Below the pieces are notes generated by a model. The model was not told where the DNA came from and made no database searches. It was given only the letters and a program-made list of their open reading frames with translations. The position numbers were made by a program, and so were the translations under genes. Shown here piece by piece: positions 16,568 to 24,187 of a stretch of DNA of 50,426 bases (position 1 is the first letter of the stretch; each line of letters opens with the position of its first letter). The DNA comes from Legionella shakespearei DSM 23087 (GTDB taxonomy: Bacteria > Pseudomonadota > Gammaproteobacteria > Legionellales > Legionellaceae): positions 1 through 50,426 of the forward strand of contig NZ_KB892397.1 in the NCBI RefSeq assembly GCF_000373765.1, written 5' to 3'.

Positions 16568-17116
16568 TTAGTTTTTCTTAACACTTAACAGATCCGATAA
16601 ATCATCCGCATGATCTTCTTCATCTTTGAGGATTTCTTCAAGCATACGGCGGGTTGTAGGATCAGCAGTACCAAACCAGTCGATTAACTGACGGTAGACC
16701 ATAATAGCCACTCGCTCGGCAATTAAATCTTCTTCAATTAATTTGAGCAAATCCTTACCTGTACCATACTCCGTTGCTGTCCTTTGTGGTACCGTGCCAG
16801 GATTAAAATCGGGATTACCGCCTAACTGATTAATCCGTTCCGCAATCATCATCATGTGACGCTCTTCATCTTGGGCATGCTCCAGAAATTCAGCCGCCAC
16901 CTGAGGTCTATCAATACCACGCGCAATAATCTGATGATGACGATAACGCAATACACACATGATTTCAGTGGCCAAAGCAGCATTTAAAAGACGGCAGGCT
17001 TCATTAATATCCAGCGAATAATCCTGAGTCACCGAGCCATCATCGAGAGACTGCCTGGCCAGGCGGCGTATTTCATCAAGATCATAAGGAGTAGAATGTT
17101 GATTTGAATGTGACAT
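16568..17116 (-). CDS. Ferritin-like (bacterioferritin/Dps-like) protein
   Basis: This protein of 182 residues is predicted to be a four-helix bundle with di-iron ligands spread across the helices: the Glu of ATEIMCVLRYR, EHAQDEERH (ExxH), EEDLIAERV, and LKDEEDHADD (ExxH). The paired ExxH motifs mark a ferritin-superfamily ferroxidase site, used to oxidise and store iron or to detoxify peroxide. Whether it forms a 12- or 24-subunit shell cannot be seen. The start at 17116 is chosen because GGAGAT lies 5-6 nt upstream; earlier in-frame ATGs lack a site and would add 21 hydrophobic residues. It is monocistronic. Confidence 0.8.
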   Translation of the reverse strand: MSHSNQHSTPYDLDEIRRLARQSLDDGSVTQDYSLDINEACRLLNAALATEIMCVLRYRHHQIIARGIDRPQVAAEFLEHAQDEERHMMMIAERINQLGGNPDFNPGTVPQRTATEYGTGKDLLKLIEEDLIAERVAIMVYRQLIDWFGTADPTTRRMLEEILKDEEDHADDLSDLLSVKKN

Positions 17117-17213
17117 GACAATCTCCATATTGCTCATTCTATATGCATTAAACATAGGTGATCTAAAGAATAAGATCAAATGAGATTGCCTGCAAAAATA
17201 CGCGGAAGAATAA

Positions 17214-17876
17214 TTAAAAAGTCAATTGTTGCTTATCAAAATCGTACAGAGTCCCATCATCCTTCGCATATTTCTTATCCGGTCCTGTCTGAAACATACG
17301 GTGATTCCTCAGTAAAACAGCTCTGCTGAAAGGAGTCTTTTTACGTTGCTCATAAAAATTAATATTGTCTGATTCTATATCTTCTATCAGATCTTCCAGA
17401 TCAGGTAGAACACTAATTTTGCCTTCAGGGCTAATGCCATAATTGACAAACCGAAGAGGATTTAGCTGAACTTGTTTTGGAGTAATATTCAATCGAGAAG
17501 AAACAAAATTGCGTACCACTTCATCTGAGACGTTCACATTATCATCAGTTTGAAAAAAATCCACCCTTTTCCTGTAATAACCGAAAACCGATACTTCTTT
17601 TATCTCAGTAGCAGAAACATTCAGTTCACCTAATAAAAATTCAAAGATTTCAGAGCTGAACTCTTCCATTGCAAGAAAATTGTATGGTAGTGGATGGATT
17701 GTTCTGTTTGGCTTCCTGAAAGGATAACCAGGTAAATCAGCATAATGGGCAACAACCTTTCTGTTATCAAAGGCGGTGATGCAAATACCCATGCAGGTAA
17801 TGATGGCAGGAAGCACCACTTTGGTATTAGCATCAACAACCGCATAATAATTTTCAGGAATGGATAAAAGTGGCAT
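17214..17876 (-). CDS. CheD-like (glutamine deamidase fold) protein
   Basis: This protein of 220 residues has an N-terminal region that follows the chemoreceptor deamidase CheD in order. NYYAVVDANTKVVLP matches the CheD strand before the active site. ITCMGICITAF places Cys28 where CheD has its nucleophile. VVAHYADLP places His44 at the CheD H-x-x-LP position (Cys-His spacing 16, versus 17 in Thermotoga CheD). Later VFGYYRKRVDFF, a helix and EGKISVLP resemble the FGG and final strand region. The family Thr six residues before Cys is not conserved (Leu22). No chemotaxis gene is in the window. The ATG at 17876 is preferred over an upstream TTG; neither has a strong ribosome site. Function is inferred; a host-directed deamidase is possible. 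Confidence 0.55.
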   Translation of the reverse strand: MPLLSIPENYYAVVDANTKVVLPAIITCMGICITAFDNRKVVAHYADLPGYPFRKPNRTIHPLPYNFLAMEEFSSEIFEFLLGELNVSATEIKEVSVFGYYRKRVDFFQTDDNVNVSDEVVRNFVSSRLNITPKQVQLNPLRFVNYGISPEGKISVLPDLEDLIEDIESDNINFYEQRKKTPFSRAVLLRNHRMFQTGPDKKYAKDDGTLYDFDKQQLTF

Positions 17877-17978
17877 ATAAAAGCAAATTCGGGGCAAATA
17901 ACCAAATATTATACAGAAATTAAATAGACAAGACAATAAGGCATAAAAAATAACTTATTGATGCCATAAAGCCCACTA

Positions 17979-18122
17979 CGTCGTCCTGAGCGCGTCTTTT
18001 GGCGCGAAGGATCTCCCGAAAGCGGCATGGTGCCACGCAAGCAGACCGGGCTACACATCCTGTCAGGATTCAGTGCCAATTTCAGGAGATCCTTCGCGCC
18101 AAAAGACGCGCTCAGGACGACG
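17979..18122. repeat. REPIN-like palindrome, family A copy 2, with nested insert
   Basis: The arms are as in the other family A copies, but both carry CTTTTGGCGCG instead of CTTTTTGCGCG, so the change is compensated on both sides. The spacer is longer than usual: a segment of about 37 bp containing a family E fragment (GCAAGCAGACCGGGCTACA, 18037-18055) lies between two GTGCCA copies (18030-18035 and 18073-18078). This looks like insertion of one repeat into another. Confidence 0.8.
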
Positions 18123-18237
18123 TGGAGCCAAAAGGATGATAAGGATGCCCCGGATCCGAGATTGAAGTAGACTCCCCTTCCCAATCTGGGTTAATATGCA
18201 GGGCTTCAAACCAGTGTTTATTTTATCAAATACGACC

Positions 18238-19197
18238 ATGGCTAAAACTCTGAATCATAAAAAATTAATCTCTTGTGTTGTCCCTGTTTATAACGAAGAA
18301 GAAGTTATTGCGGAGTTTGTTGCCGCTCTGGATAAAACACTGAAAGAACTGGGCTACCCTTATGAAATCGTATTGGTTGATGATGGCAGTCAGGACAATA
18401 CCTTCAATATAGTGCAAGAGCTACGGTCACAATTTCCCATACGCTATATCCGTTTCAGCCGTAATTTTGGCAAAGAAAAGGCACTCAGCGCGGGATTAGA
18501 CTATGCCCGTGGCGATGCAGTGATTTTAATGGATGGCGACTTCCAACATCCGCTCGAACTCTTAAGTGAATTTGTAGTTCAATGGGAAGCTGGCTATGAC
18601 ATGGTCTATGCCGTACGGCAAAACCGTTCTGATGAAGCCTGGTTAAAACGAACCTGCGCCCGTGCTTTTTATCAATTCGCGTCTAAAATAAATCGAGTAA
18701 ATATTCCTGCTAATGCGGGTGATTTTCGCTTGCTTGACAGAAAAATCGTCAACGCATTACAAAAACTGCCAGAACGTAACCGTTTTATGAAAGGTTTATA
18801 CAGTTGGGTTGGCTTTAAACAAATAGCCATTCCATTTGAAGTACAACCACGTAAACTGGGTACCTCACAATGGAGTTTTTATTCCTTACTGGATTTGGCA
18901 ATTACAGGCATTACATCCTTTACTGCTTTTCCCTTGAGAATGATTGCTCTGGGCGGTATCGGAGTGGCAACCATGGCCATGCTCTATGCTTTATGGATTA
19001 TTTTAAGTACCTTAATCTTTGGTATCCAAACACCTGGTTGGGCAACGATAGTTACAACGATCAGCTTTTTTGGTGGGCTGCAATTGTTTGCTTTAGGGGT
19101 GGTTGGAGAGTACATTGGCCGTGTGTTTGATGAGGTAAAACACCGACCGCATTATATTATTGATGAGGAATCCAGCTTTGATGATAGCCACTCTTAA
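18238..19197 (+). CDS. Family 2 glycosyltransferase, polyprenyl-phosphate type (ArnC/DPM1-like)
   Basis: This protein of about 319 residues has a GT-A catalytic domain: CVVPVYNEE at the start, VDDGSQDNT, the LMDGDFQHP metal-binding motif and the GDFRLLD strand. Two C-terminal membrane helices follow (LRMIALGGIGVATMAMLYA and FFGGLQLFALGVVGEYIG). This is the layout of enzymes that transfer a sugar to undecaprenyl or dolichyl phosphate at the cytoplasmic membrane. The next gene (GtrA) overlaps it and the following one encodes a deacetylase, suggesting a pathway that makes and moves a modified lipid-linked sugar. An in-frame ATG 14 codons earlier (18196) is also possible; neither has a clear ribosome site. 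Confidence 0.8.
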   Translation: MAKTLNHKKLISCVVPVYNEEEVIAEFVAALDKTLKELGYPYEIVLVDDGSQDNTFNIVQELRSQFPIRYIRFSRNFGKEKALSAGLDYARGDAVILMDGDFQHPLELLSEFVVQWEAGYDMVYAVRQNRSDEAWLKRTCARAFYQFASKINRVNIPANAGDFRLLDRKIVNALQKLPERNRFMKGLYSWVGFKQIAIPFEVQPRKLGTSQWSFYSLLDLAITGITSFTAFPLRMIALGGIGVATMAMLYALWIILSTLIFGIQTPGWATIVTTISFFGGLQLFALGVVGEYIGRVFDEVKHRPHYIIDEESSFDDSHS

Positions 19198-19570
19198 ATT
19201 ATCCCATCGCCTGCTTTTCTTTACAGGTATTGGTGGTACAGCTGCGCTTATTCACATACTGGTCGTATTAAATCTGGTTACATATTTAAATCTTAAGCCT
19301 TTACTCGCAAATGTCTTTGCCTTTTTAGTCGCGTTTAACGTGAGTTATCTTGGCCATAAATACCTCACCTTTGCCAACATGCACGATCAAAAACAGCTGA
19401 GCTTACCTCATTTTTTCCTGGTGGCAGCATCAGGGGGAATTCTCAATGAATTGCTCTATTTTTTACTGCTGCATTATACGCATCTGAATTATCTGGTTTC
19501 TTTAACTCTGGATTTAGGCATCGTTGCTGTGTACAGCTTTTTTCTCTCCCGATTTTGGGCCTGTCGCTAA
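19181..19570 (+). CDS. GtrA-family membrane protein
   Basis: This protein of about 129 residues has four hydrophobic segments: LLFFTGIGGTAALIHILVVL, LLANVFAFLVAFNVSYLG, FFLVAASGGILNELLYFLLL and LVSLTLDLGIVAVYSFFLS. The GHKYLTF motif after the second helix is typical of GtrA. GtrA proteins are thought to help lipid-linked sugars cross the cytoplasmic membrane. The gene overlaps the end of the glycosyltransferase by 17 bp, so the two are translationally linked. Its 3' end overlaps the convergent deacetylase gene by 57 bp. The ATG at 19181 gives the usual length; one seven codons earlier is also in frame. Confidence 0.82.
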   Translation: MIATLKLSHRLLFFTGIGGTAALIHILVVLNLVTYLNLKPLLANVFAFLVAFNVSYLGHKYLTFANMHDQKQLSLPHFFLVAASGGILNELLYFLLLHYTHLNYLVSLTLDLGIVAVYSFFLSRFWACR

Positions 19571-20356
19571 AGAAACACCATAGTTTTGACAATCTGCTAA
19601 AAAGTCAGCACTCGAAAAATAGTGTAACTCTTCTCTACGCGCTGCAGCAATTTCATCCTCTGTATCATCTCCAGGATGGCACATGATCAGAGTATTATCA
19701 GAAATACTCTGCAGCCACATCCCAAAAAGACTGCGATAATCGGAATCAGGCGAAAAATCATAAACCCCCGAAAAAACCGGGTTATGTGGAATAGTTAATT
19801 GTTTAAGTTCCCGGCTTAAGTACCTGCCACCTGTTTTTGCTAAAACAGCCGCTTTAAAACGATAGCGAGGAATGGTAACTGCGGGATAAGTCGAACGGAT
19901 GGCCGTTCCATGCCGTTTAAGACGCTGTTCATAAACCTGAAAAAGCACTTCCCTGATTTGGGGAAACTGATGGACATGCTGATGCCCATCAATAAAATCA
20001 GGCAGCTCACCCATCGTTTGGATATAAAGGTCAAGTTGAGTATTTAATTCTTTGGCGATTAAAGAGGAAGACAGCAATCTCAGGTGCGTTTTAAGAATAA
20101 GATTAGTTAAACTGAAACAAGGACGCCCAGGCTCTGAAAGTAAATGGCCTTCGGTAAGATTAAAATGTAAGCCGGTCTGAATCTGATGTTTACATGCCAA
20201 CAGTTCCGCAGCATAGCGCTCAAAAGCAGGAAAACCCACCATGCAACTTACAGCCGAAAGTCGCTGATTGCGCACCAGTTTTAAAATCCCCTGCGAAATA
20301 CCTGGATTCAAACCAAAATCATCAGCACATAAAATGATGCGTTTAGACACACTCAT
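19514..20356 (-). CDS. YdjC/ChbG-family carbohydrate deacetylase
   Basis: This protein of 280 residues shows the family metal-binding motifs: LCADDFGLNPG at the N-terminus, TGLHFNLTEG around residue 80-90 and DGHQHVHQFP around 122-131. A late HPG motif (about 237) is also present. YdjC/ChbG enzymes remove N-acetyl groups from amino-sugars; relatives such as Francisella NaxD act on polyprenyl-linked sugars used for lipid A modification. It faces the glycosyltransferase-GtrA pair and overlaps gtrA by 57 bp at the 3' ends, so the two transcripts are antisense there. A joint role in envelope amino-sugar synthesis is inferred. Confidence 0.8.
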   Translation of the reverse strand: MSVSKRIILCADDFGLNPGISQGILKLVRNQRLSAVSCMVGFPAFERYAAELLACKHQIQTGLHFNLTEGHLLSEPGRPCFSLTNLILKTHLRLLSSSLIAKELNTQLDLYIQTMGELPDFIDGHQHVHQFPQIREVLFQVYEQRLKRHGTAIRSTYPAVTIPRYRFKAAVLAKTGGRYLSRELKQLTIPHNPVFSGVYDFSPDSDYRSLFGMWLQSISDNTLIMCHPGDDTEDEIAAARREELHYFSSADFLADCQNYGVSLATGPKSGEKKAVHSNDA

Positions 20357-20440
20357 AACCTGTTATTTATCTCAGAAAGAAAGGCTTATCATATACGGAT
20401 AAGAGAAGCTAGAGAAGCTTTTGTAGCCTAACCCGATCCA

Positions 20441-20541
20441 CGTCGTCCTGAGCGCGTCTTTTTGCGCGAAGGATCTCCAAATACTGGCACCCTGCCAATT
20501 TCAGGAGATCCTTCGCGCAAAAAGACGCGCTCAGGACGACG
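20441..20541. repeat. REPIN-like palindrome, family A copy 3
   Basis: Both arms are intact (CGTCGTCCTGAGCGCG ... CGCGCTCAGGACGACG) around the spacer AAATACTGGCACCCTGCCAA. It lies between the deacetylase gene and the EamA transporter gene and fills most of that gap. Confidence 0.85.
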
Positions 20542-20589
20542 TGTAAAGATGTGTAGAAGAGTCAGCTACAACCGGTAACTCCATATGCC

Positions 20590-21477
20590 CTAAGCCGGCT
20601 CAGGATGTGCTTTAGGTGCAAGCAAGCGAGAGCTGATGATATTAATACAAAGCCCGCTGATTACCAGCAAACCGGCTACAAGTTTCCACAACTGGAATGG
20701 CTCACCAAGAATGAAAATAGAACCAAGAATACCAACAACTGGCACCAACAATGTAAATGGAACCACAACGCCCACAGGATAACGACTAACCAGCCAATTC
20801 CATGCACCATATCCAATCCATGTTGACACATAAACGATGTATGCCAAAGCCCCGGCACCTTTCCAGGAAATGTGTTCATAGGTAGCAACAAAACTGCCAG
20901 ACCCTTCAAAGATCAACGCCAGAATAAACATGGGGAAGCAGGCTATAAAACTTCCCCAGACGATGACTGCAACCTGGTTACTGCCTTTCATTTGTTTGGT
21001 AATCAGATTGCCTATACCCCAGGTCGCAGCAGCGGCCATAATCAGCAAGAACCCCAGGAAGGAAACATGAGCATCGAAATGCATGGCGACAAGACCAATA
21101 CCAGAAAATGAAATCAATGCCCCTATAACCTGCCCCATGCTCGGATGTTCACCCAAAAGTAAAGAAGCGAAAAACATGCTGAAAAATACCTGCACCTGCA
21201 TCAGTAATGAGGCCATACCCGGGGTCATTCCAACCTGCATCCCCAGGAATAACAAGGCAAATTGTAAGGCAAACATGATCAGCCCATACGCGGCTATAAT
21301 TCTGAATTGAACTTTAGGGGGTCTTATAAAAAGAATAGCAGGCACACTGGCGAGTAAAAATCGCAGTGCACAAAGTAAAAGGGGAGATATTTCATCAAGA
21401 CCTAACTTGACGAAAATAAAATTTATTCCCCAGATAAGAACCACCAATAAGGCGACAAACACATGAGACAAAGGCAT
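20590..21477 (-). CDS. EamA-family (DMT superfamily) transporter
   Basis: This is a 295-residue integral membrane protein with about ten hydrophobic segments arranged as two EamA repeats. The first begins VALLVVLIWGINFIFVKLG and the second near AAAATWGIGNLITKQM, each with the expected W-G-x-N/G signature. Drug/metabolite transporters of this class export amino acids or other small metabolites. The substrate cannot be read from sequence. The C-terminal tail is short and ends in HPEPA. No co-transcribed gene indicates a role. No strong ribosome-binding site precedes the ATG. Confidence 0.82.
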   Translation of the reverse strand: MPLSHVFVALLVVLIWGINFIFVKLGLDEISPLLLCALRFLLASVPAILFIRPPKVQFRIIAAYGLIMFALQFALLFLGMQVGMTPGMASLLMQVQVFFSMFFASLLLGEHPSMGQVIGALISFSGIGLVAMHFDAHVSFLGFLLIMAAAATWGIGNLITKQMKGSNQVAVIVWGSFIACFPMFILALIFEGSGSFVATYEHISWKGAGALAYIVYVSTWIGYGAWNWLVSRYPVGVVVPFTLLVPVVGILGSIFILGEPFQLWKLVAGLLVISGLCINIISSRLLAPKAHPEPA

Positions 21478-21676
21478 TATTCATTCAATCTATTTAAAAT
21501 CAAACCTAATTTTAACTCAAAAGCAACAAAATTGCTAAGGAAAACCATTAATTGATCAAAATAAACCCATAATCAGTCAAGAATTAAAGAGCCGTCAATT
21601 TATTTATGTCCTACTGTTTTTATATCTCCCCTATCCCGCTACAATAAACAAAATCCATCAAAAGCCATTTTATAAA

Positions 21677-22267
21677 ATGAAAGAACTGATTCTGGCTACA
21701 AGCAATGCAGGGAAAATCCGCGAATTACAAGCGCTACTCGATCCAATTCGTTGTATTGCCCAAAGCACCCTGAACATATCCAGTGCCGAAGAAACCGGCT
21801 TAAGCTTCATTGAAAATGCGATCATAAAAGCACGACATGCAAGTCACATCGCAGGAAAGCCCGCTTTGGCCGATGATTCAGGATTGGTTGTACCAGCATT
21901 ACAGGGTGAGCCAGGTATCTTTTCTGCTCGTTATGCCGGCATTAATGCCAACGATCAAGACAATACCAGCTTATTGTTAAAAAACATGGCGCATTTGGAA
22001 GACGCGCAACGACATGCCTATTTTTATTGTGCCATTGCCCTGGTTCAACATGCCGAAGATCCCACCCCCATTATTGCAACTGGCCTGTTTCATGGCAGCA
22101 TTACATACAGCCCGGCAGGAACAGAAGGTTTTGGCTACGATCCCATATTTTATGTAGAAGAACACCAATGCACAGTATCTCAGTTACCTGCTAATATTAA
22201 AAATACCATCAGTCATCGCGCCAAAGCCTTAACGCAATTACGCGCCCTAATCCTTGAACTGCAATGA
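21677..22267 (+). CDS. rdgB: Non-canonical purine NTP pyrophosphatase (RdgB/HAM1)
   Basis: This protein of 196 residues hydrolyses ITP, dITP and XTP to monophosphates, keeping deaminated purines out of nucleic acids. Family landmarks are [16 protein letters not shown] at the N-terminus, [17 protein letters not shown] (with catalytic and metal-binding acidic residues near 67-69) and EGFGYDPIF around 150. Its length matches that of RdgB. The stop overlaps the start of the TPR-methyltransferase gene as ATGA, indicating translational coupling. No ribosome-binding site is obvious before the ATG. Confidence 0.92.
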   Translation: MKELILATSNAGKIRELQALLDPIRCIAQSTLNISSAEETGLSFIENAIIKARHASHIAGKPALADDSGLVVPALQGEPGIFSARYAGINANDQDNTSLLLKNMAHLEDAQRHAYFYCAIALVQHAEDPTPIIATGLFHGSITYSPAGTEGFGYDPIFYVEEHQCTVSQLPANIKNTISHRAKALTQLRALILELQ

Positions 22268-23976
22268 ATAGCGAATTAGATGATCTTTTTGCCCAGGCCT
22301 ATAAGCTGCAATATGAAGGGCAGCTTCCCCAGGCGATTAGTTTTTATGAGCAAATACTGGCTCGGGCTCCGAAGCATCCGGAAACTTTGCATTTTTTGGG
22401 CTTAACCTATGCCCAATTGGGTGATATGGACAATGCTACCTTGTATTTACTTCAGGCTCTGGAGCAAAATCCACATGACCCTGCCCTTTTTAATAATCTG
22501 GGTAATGCCTACAAGAAAAACAATCAACCGGAAAAAGCCATCCATTATTATCTTAAAGCCATTGAGCATAAGCCAGAGTACGCTCAGGCACATAATAACC
22601 TGGCGACTATTTATGCCTTACAAAACAAGTATCAGGAAGCTTTAAACCACTATGTAAAAGCAGTTCATGCAGAACCAGATTTTAGCGCAGCCCATTTTAA
22701 TCTGGGATTGTTATTGCTACAAAATAACCAGTTAGCGGCGGCAAAAACACAATTTAATAATGTCATTTCGCTAAACCCGGAACATATTGAGGCTCAATTT
22801 TATTTAGGCATTTTACACCTGGAAGATAATTTGCTTGATGAAGCGGAACGCGCTTTTCAAAAAGTATTGGAACATGACAGTGAACAAATACAAGCCTTAG
22901 TCAATTTAGGTGTCATTGCCTTAAAAAGAGAACAGAATCAACTAGCCGTTGATTATTTTACCAAAGCCCTGGCTTTGGACAATGAAGATATTGATGCACG
23001 TAATAATCTCGCAGCCACATTTATGCATCATGACCGTTTTGAAAATGCGCTGATGCATTACGATGTATTACTCAAAAAAGAACCCAATAATATCGAATAT
23101 TTATATAATTCAGGGGTTGCGCAAATGGCCTTGGGCCATTTGAATGAAGCCGTCATTTTTTTTGAGCAATTATTAAATATAGAAAACAATCATGCCCCCT
23201 CATTAAATAATATGGCGGCCATCTACTTAAAAATGGATATGAGGGAAACAGCACGGGAATATTTGGAACGCGCCTTGAGAATCAACCCTGAGGATAAGGT
23301 CAGCAAGCATATGCTTAATGCCTTGTCAGGCGATGAAAAGGGCAGCACAACCCCTGATTACGCCCAAAATTTATTTAATAATTATGCCCTTTATTATGAC
23401 CAGCACATGCAAGGCCACTTAAACTATTCTCTGCCTCAGCATATAGTCAGAACCCTGCATCAATTAGAGCTCACAGATATTGGCAATACTCTGGATATTG
23501 GCTGTGGGACGGGGTTAACCGGAGTAGTCTTACGCGAACTGAGTAAAAAATTAACAGGAATTGATATTGCTGAAAAAATGATTGGTCATGCCAAAGAAAA
23601 AGGCATTTACGATCGCCTGATTACTGCCGAATTGATTGAGTTTTTAAACAATGAGAAACAGCATTATGACTTAATGGTAGCAGCCGATGTACTGCCCTAT
23701 TTAGGTGAGCTCGCTGACTTGTTTGATTGCGTTGCCCAGCATCTCACCCCGGAAGGCTACTTCATTTTCACAACTGAAATCAGCGAAAGCAAAGACTGGG
23801 TACTACAACCCAGTGCCCGTTTCAGCCACCATCCTGATTATGTAAGCAAAATAGCCCATAAAAGTGGTTTGAGTATAGTAAAACAAGAAAAAGTACCTGC
23901 CCGCTTACAAAACCAGCAGCCATTAGAGGTGATGCTGTATGTTGTCAAAAAAGATATCGTTCCGGTATATAAATAA
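22264..23976 (+). CDS. TPR-repeat protein fused to a SAM-dependent methyltransferase
   Basis: This protein of 570 residues is a two-domain fusion. Residues about 1-355 contain roughly ten tandem tetratricopeptide repeats (for example [20 protein letters not shown] and the A-H-N-N-L-A pattern), a protein-interaction scaffold. Residues about 385-565 form a class I methyltransferase with the SAM-binding [14 protein letters not shown], an acidic residue ending beta-2 in TGIDIAEKM and the [13 protein letters not shown] strand. The methyl acceptor is not identifiable; the TPR part probably selects a protein partner. It is coupled to rdgB by a 4-bp overlap, and a long family C palindrome directly after the stop may end the transcript. 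Confidence 0.85.
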   Translation: MNSELDDLFAQAYKLQYEGQLPQAISFYEQILARAPKHPETLHFLGLTYAQLGDMDNATLYLLQALEQNPHDPALFNNLGNAYKKNNQPEKAIHYYLKAIEHKPEYAQAHNNLATIYALQNKYQEALNHYVKAVHAEPDFSAAHFNLGLLLLQNNQLAAAKTQFNNVISLNPEHIEAQFYLGILHLEDNLLDEAERAFQKVLEHDSEQIQALVNLGVIALKREQNQLAVDYFTKALALDNEDIDARNNLAATFMHHDRFENALMHYDVLLKKEPNNIEYLYNSGVAQMALGHLNEAVIFFEQLLNIENNHAPSLNNMAAIYLKMDMRETAREYLERALRINPEDKVSKHMLNALSGDEKGSTTPDYAQNLFNNYALYYDQHMQGHLNYSLPQHIVRTLHQLELTDIGNTLDIGCGTGLTGVVLRELSKKLTGIDIAEKMIGHAKEKGIYDRLITAELIEFLNNEKQHYDLMVAADVLPYLGELADLFDCVAQHLTPEGYFIFTTEISESKDWVLQPSARFSHHPDYVSKIAHKSGLSIVKQEKVPARLQNQQPLEVMLYVVKKDIVPVYK

Positions 23977-23978
23977 CT

Positions 23979-24078
23979 GTAGCCTTGATGCAGCGACAGC
24001 GTAATCAAGGTTTTCCTATGGTTCTTTTGGCCTTTCAGAATGAAAACCTTGATTACGCTGTCGCTGCATCAAGGCTAC
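23979..24078. repeat. Palindromic repeat family C, complete copy
   Basis: Perfect arms of 36 bp (23979-24014 and 24043-24078, core TAGCCTTGATGCAGCGACAG) flank a 28-bp spacer. It starts just after the TPR-methyltransferase stop codon. The change to GCGTAATC occurs on both arms, which keeps pairing intact relative to the copy at 6573. Confidence 0.85.
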
Positions 24079-24123
24079 GCCTATTTAAATCAACCCCTTA
24101 CTCCTTCTCGAGACGTGTGCAAA

Positions 24124-24143
24124 ATTAATAATCACTTAAGATT
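24124..24143 (+). promoter_or_regulatory. PmrA-box-like direct repeat
   Basis: ATTAATAAT-CA-CTTAAGATT matches the published Legionella PmrA consensus (cTTAATatT-N2-cTTAATatT) at 15 of 18 half-site bases, with the correct 2-bp gap. A TAGAAT -10-like element starts 13 bp after it (24157-24162). PmrA controls many Dot/Icm effector genes. The box lies 45 bp before the ATG of the kinase-ankyrin protein. Confidence 0.5.
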
Positions 24144-24187
24144 CATATGCTACGCTTAGAATAATGTGTGTTTCAATATAAAAATTA

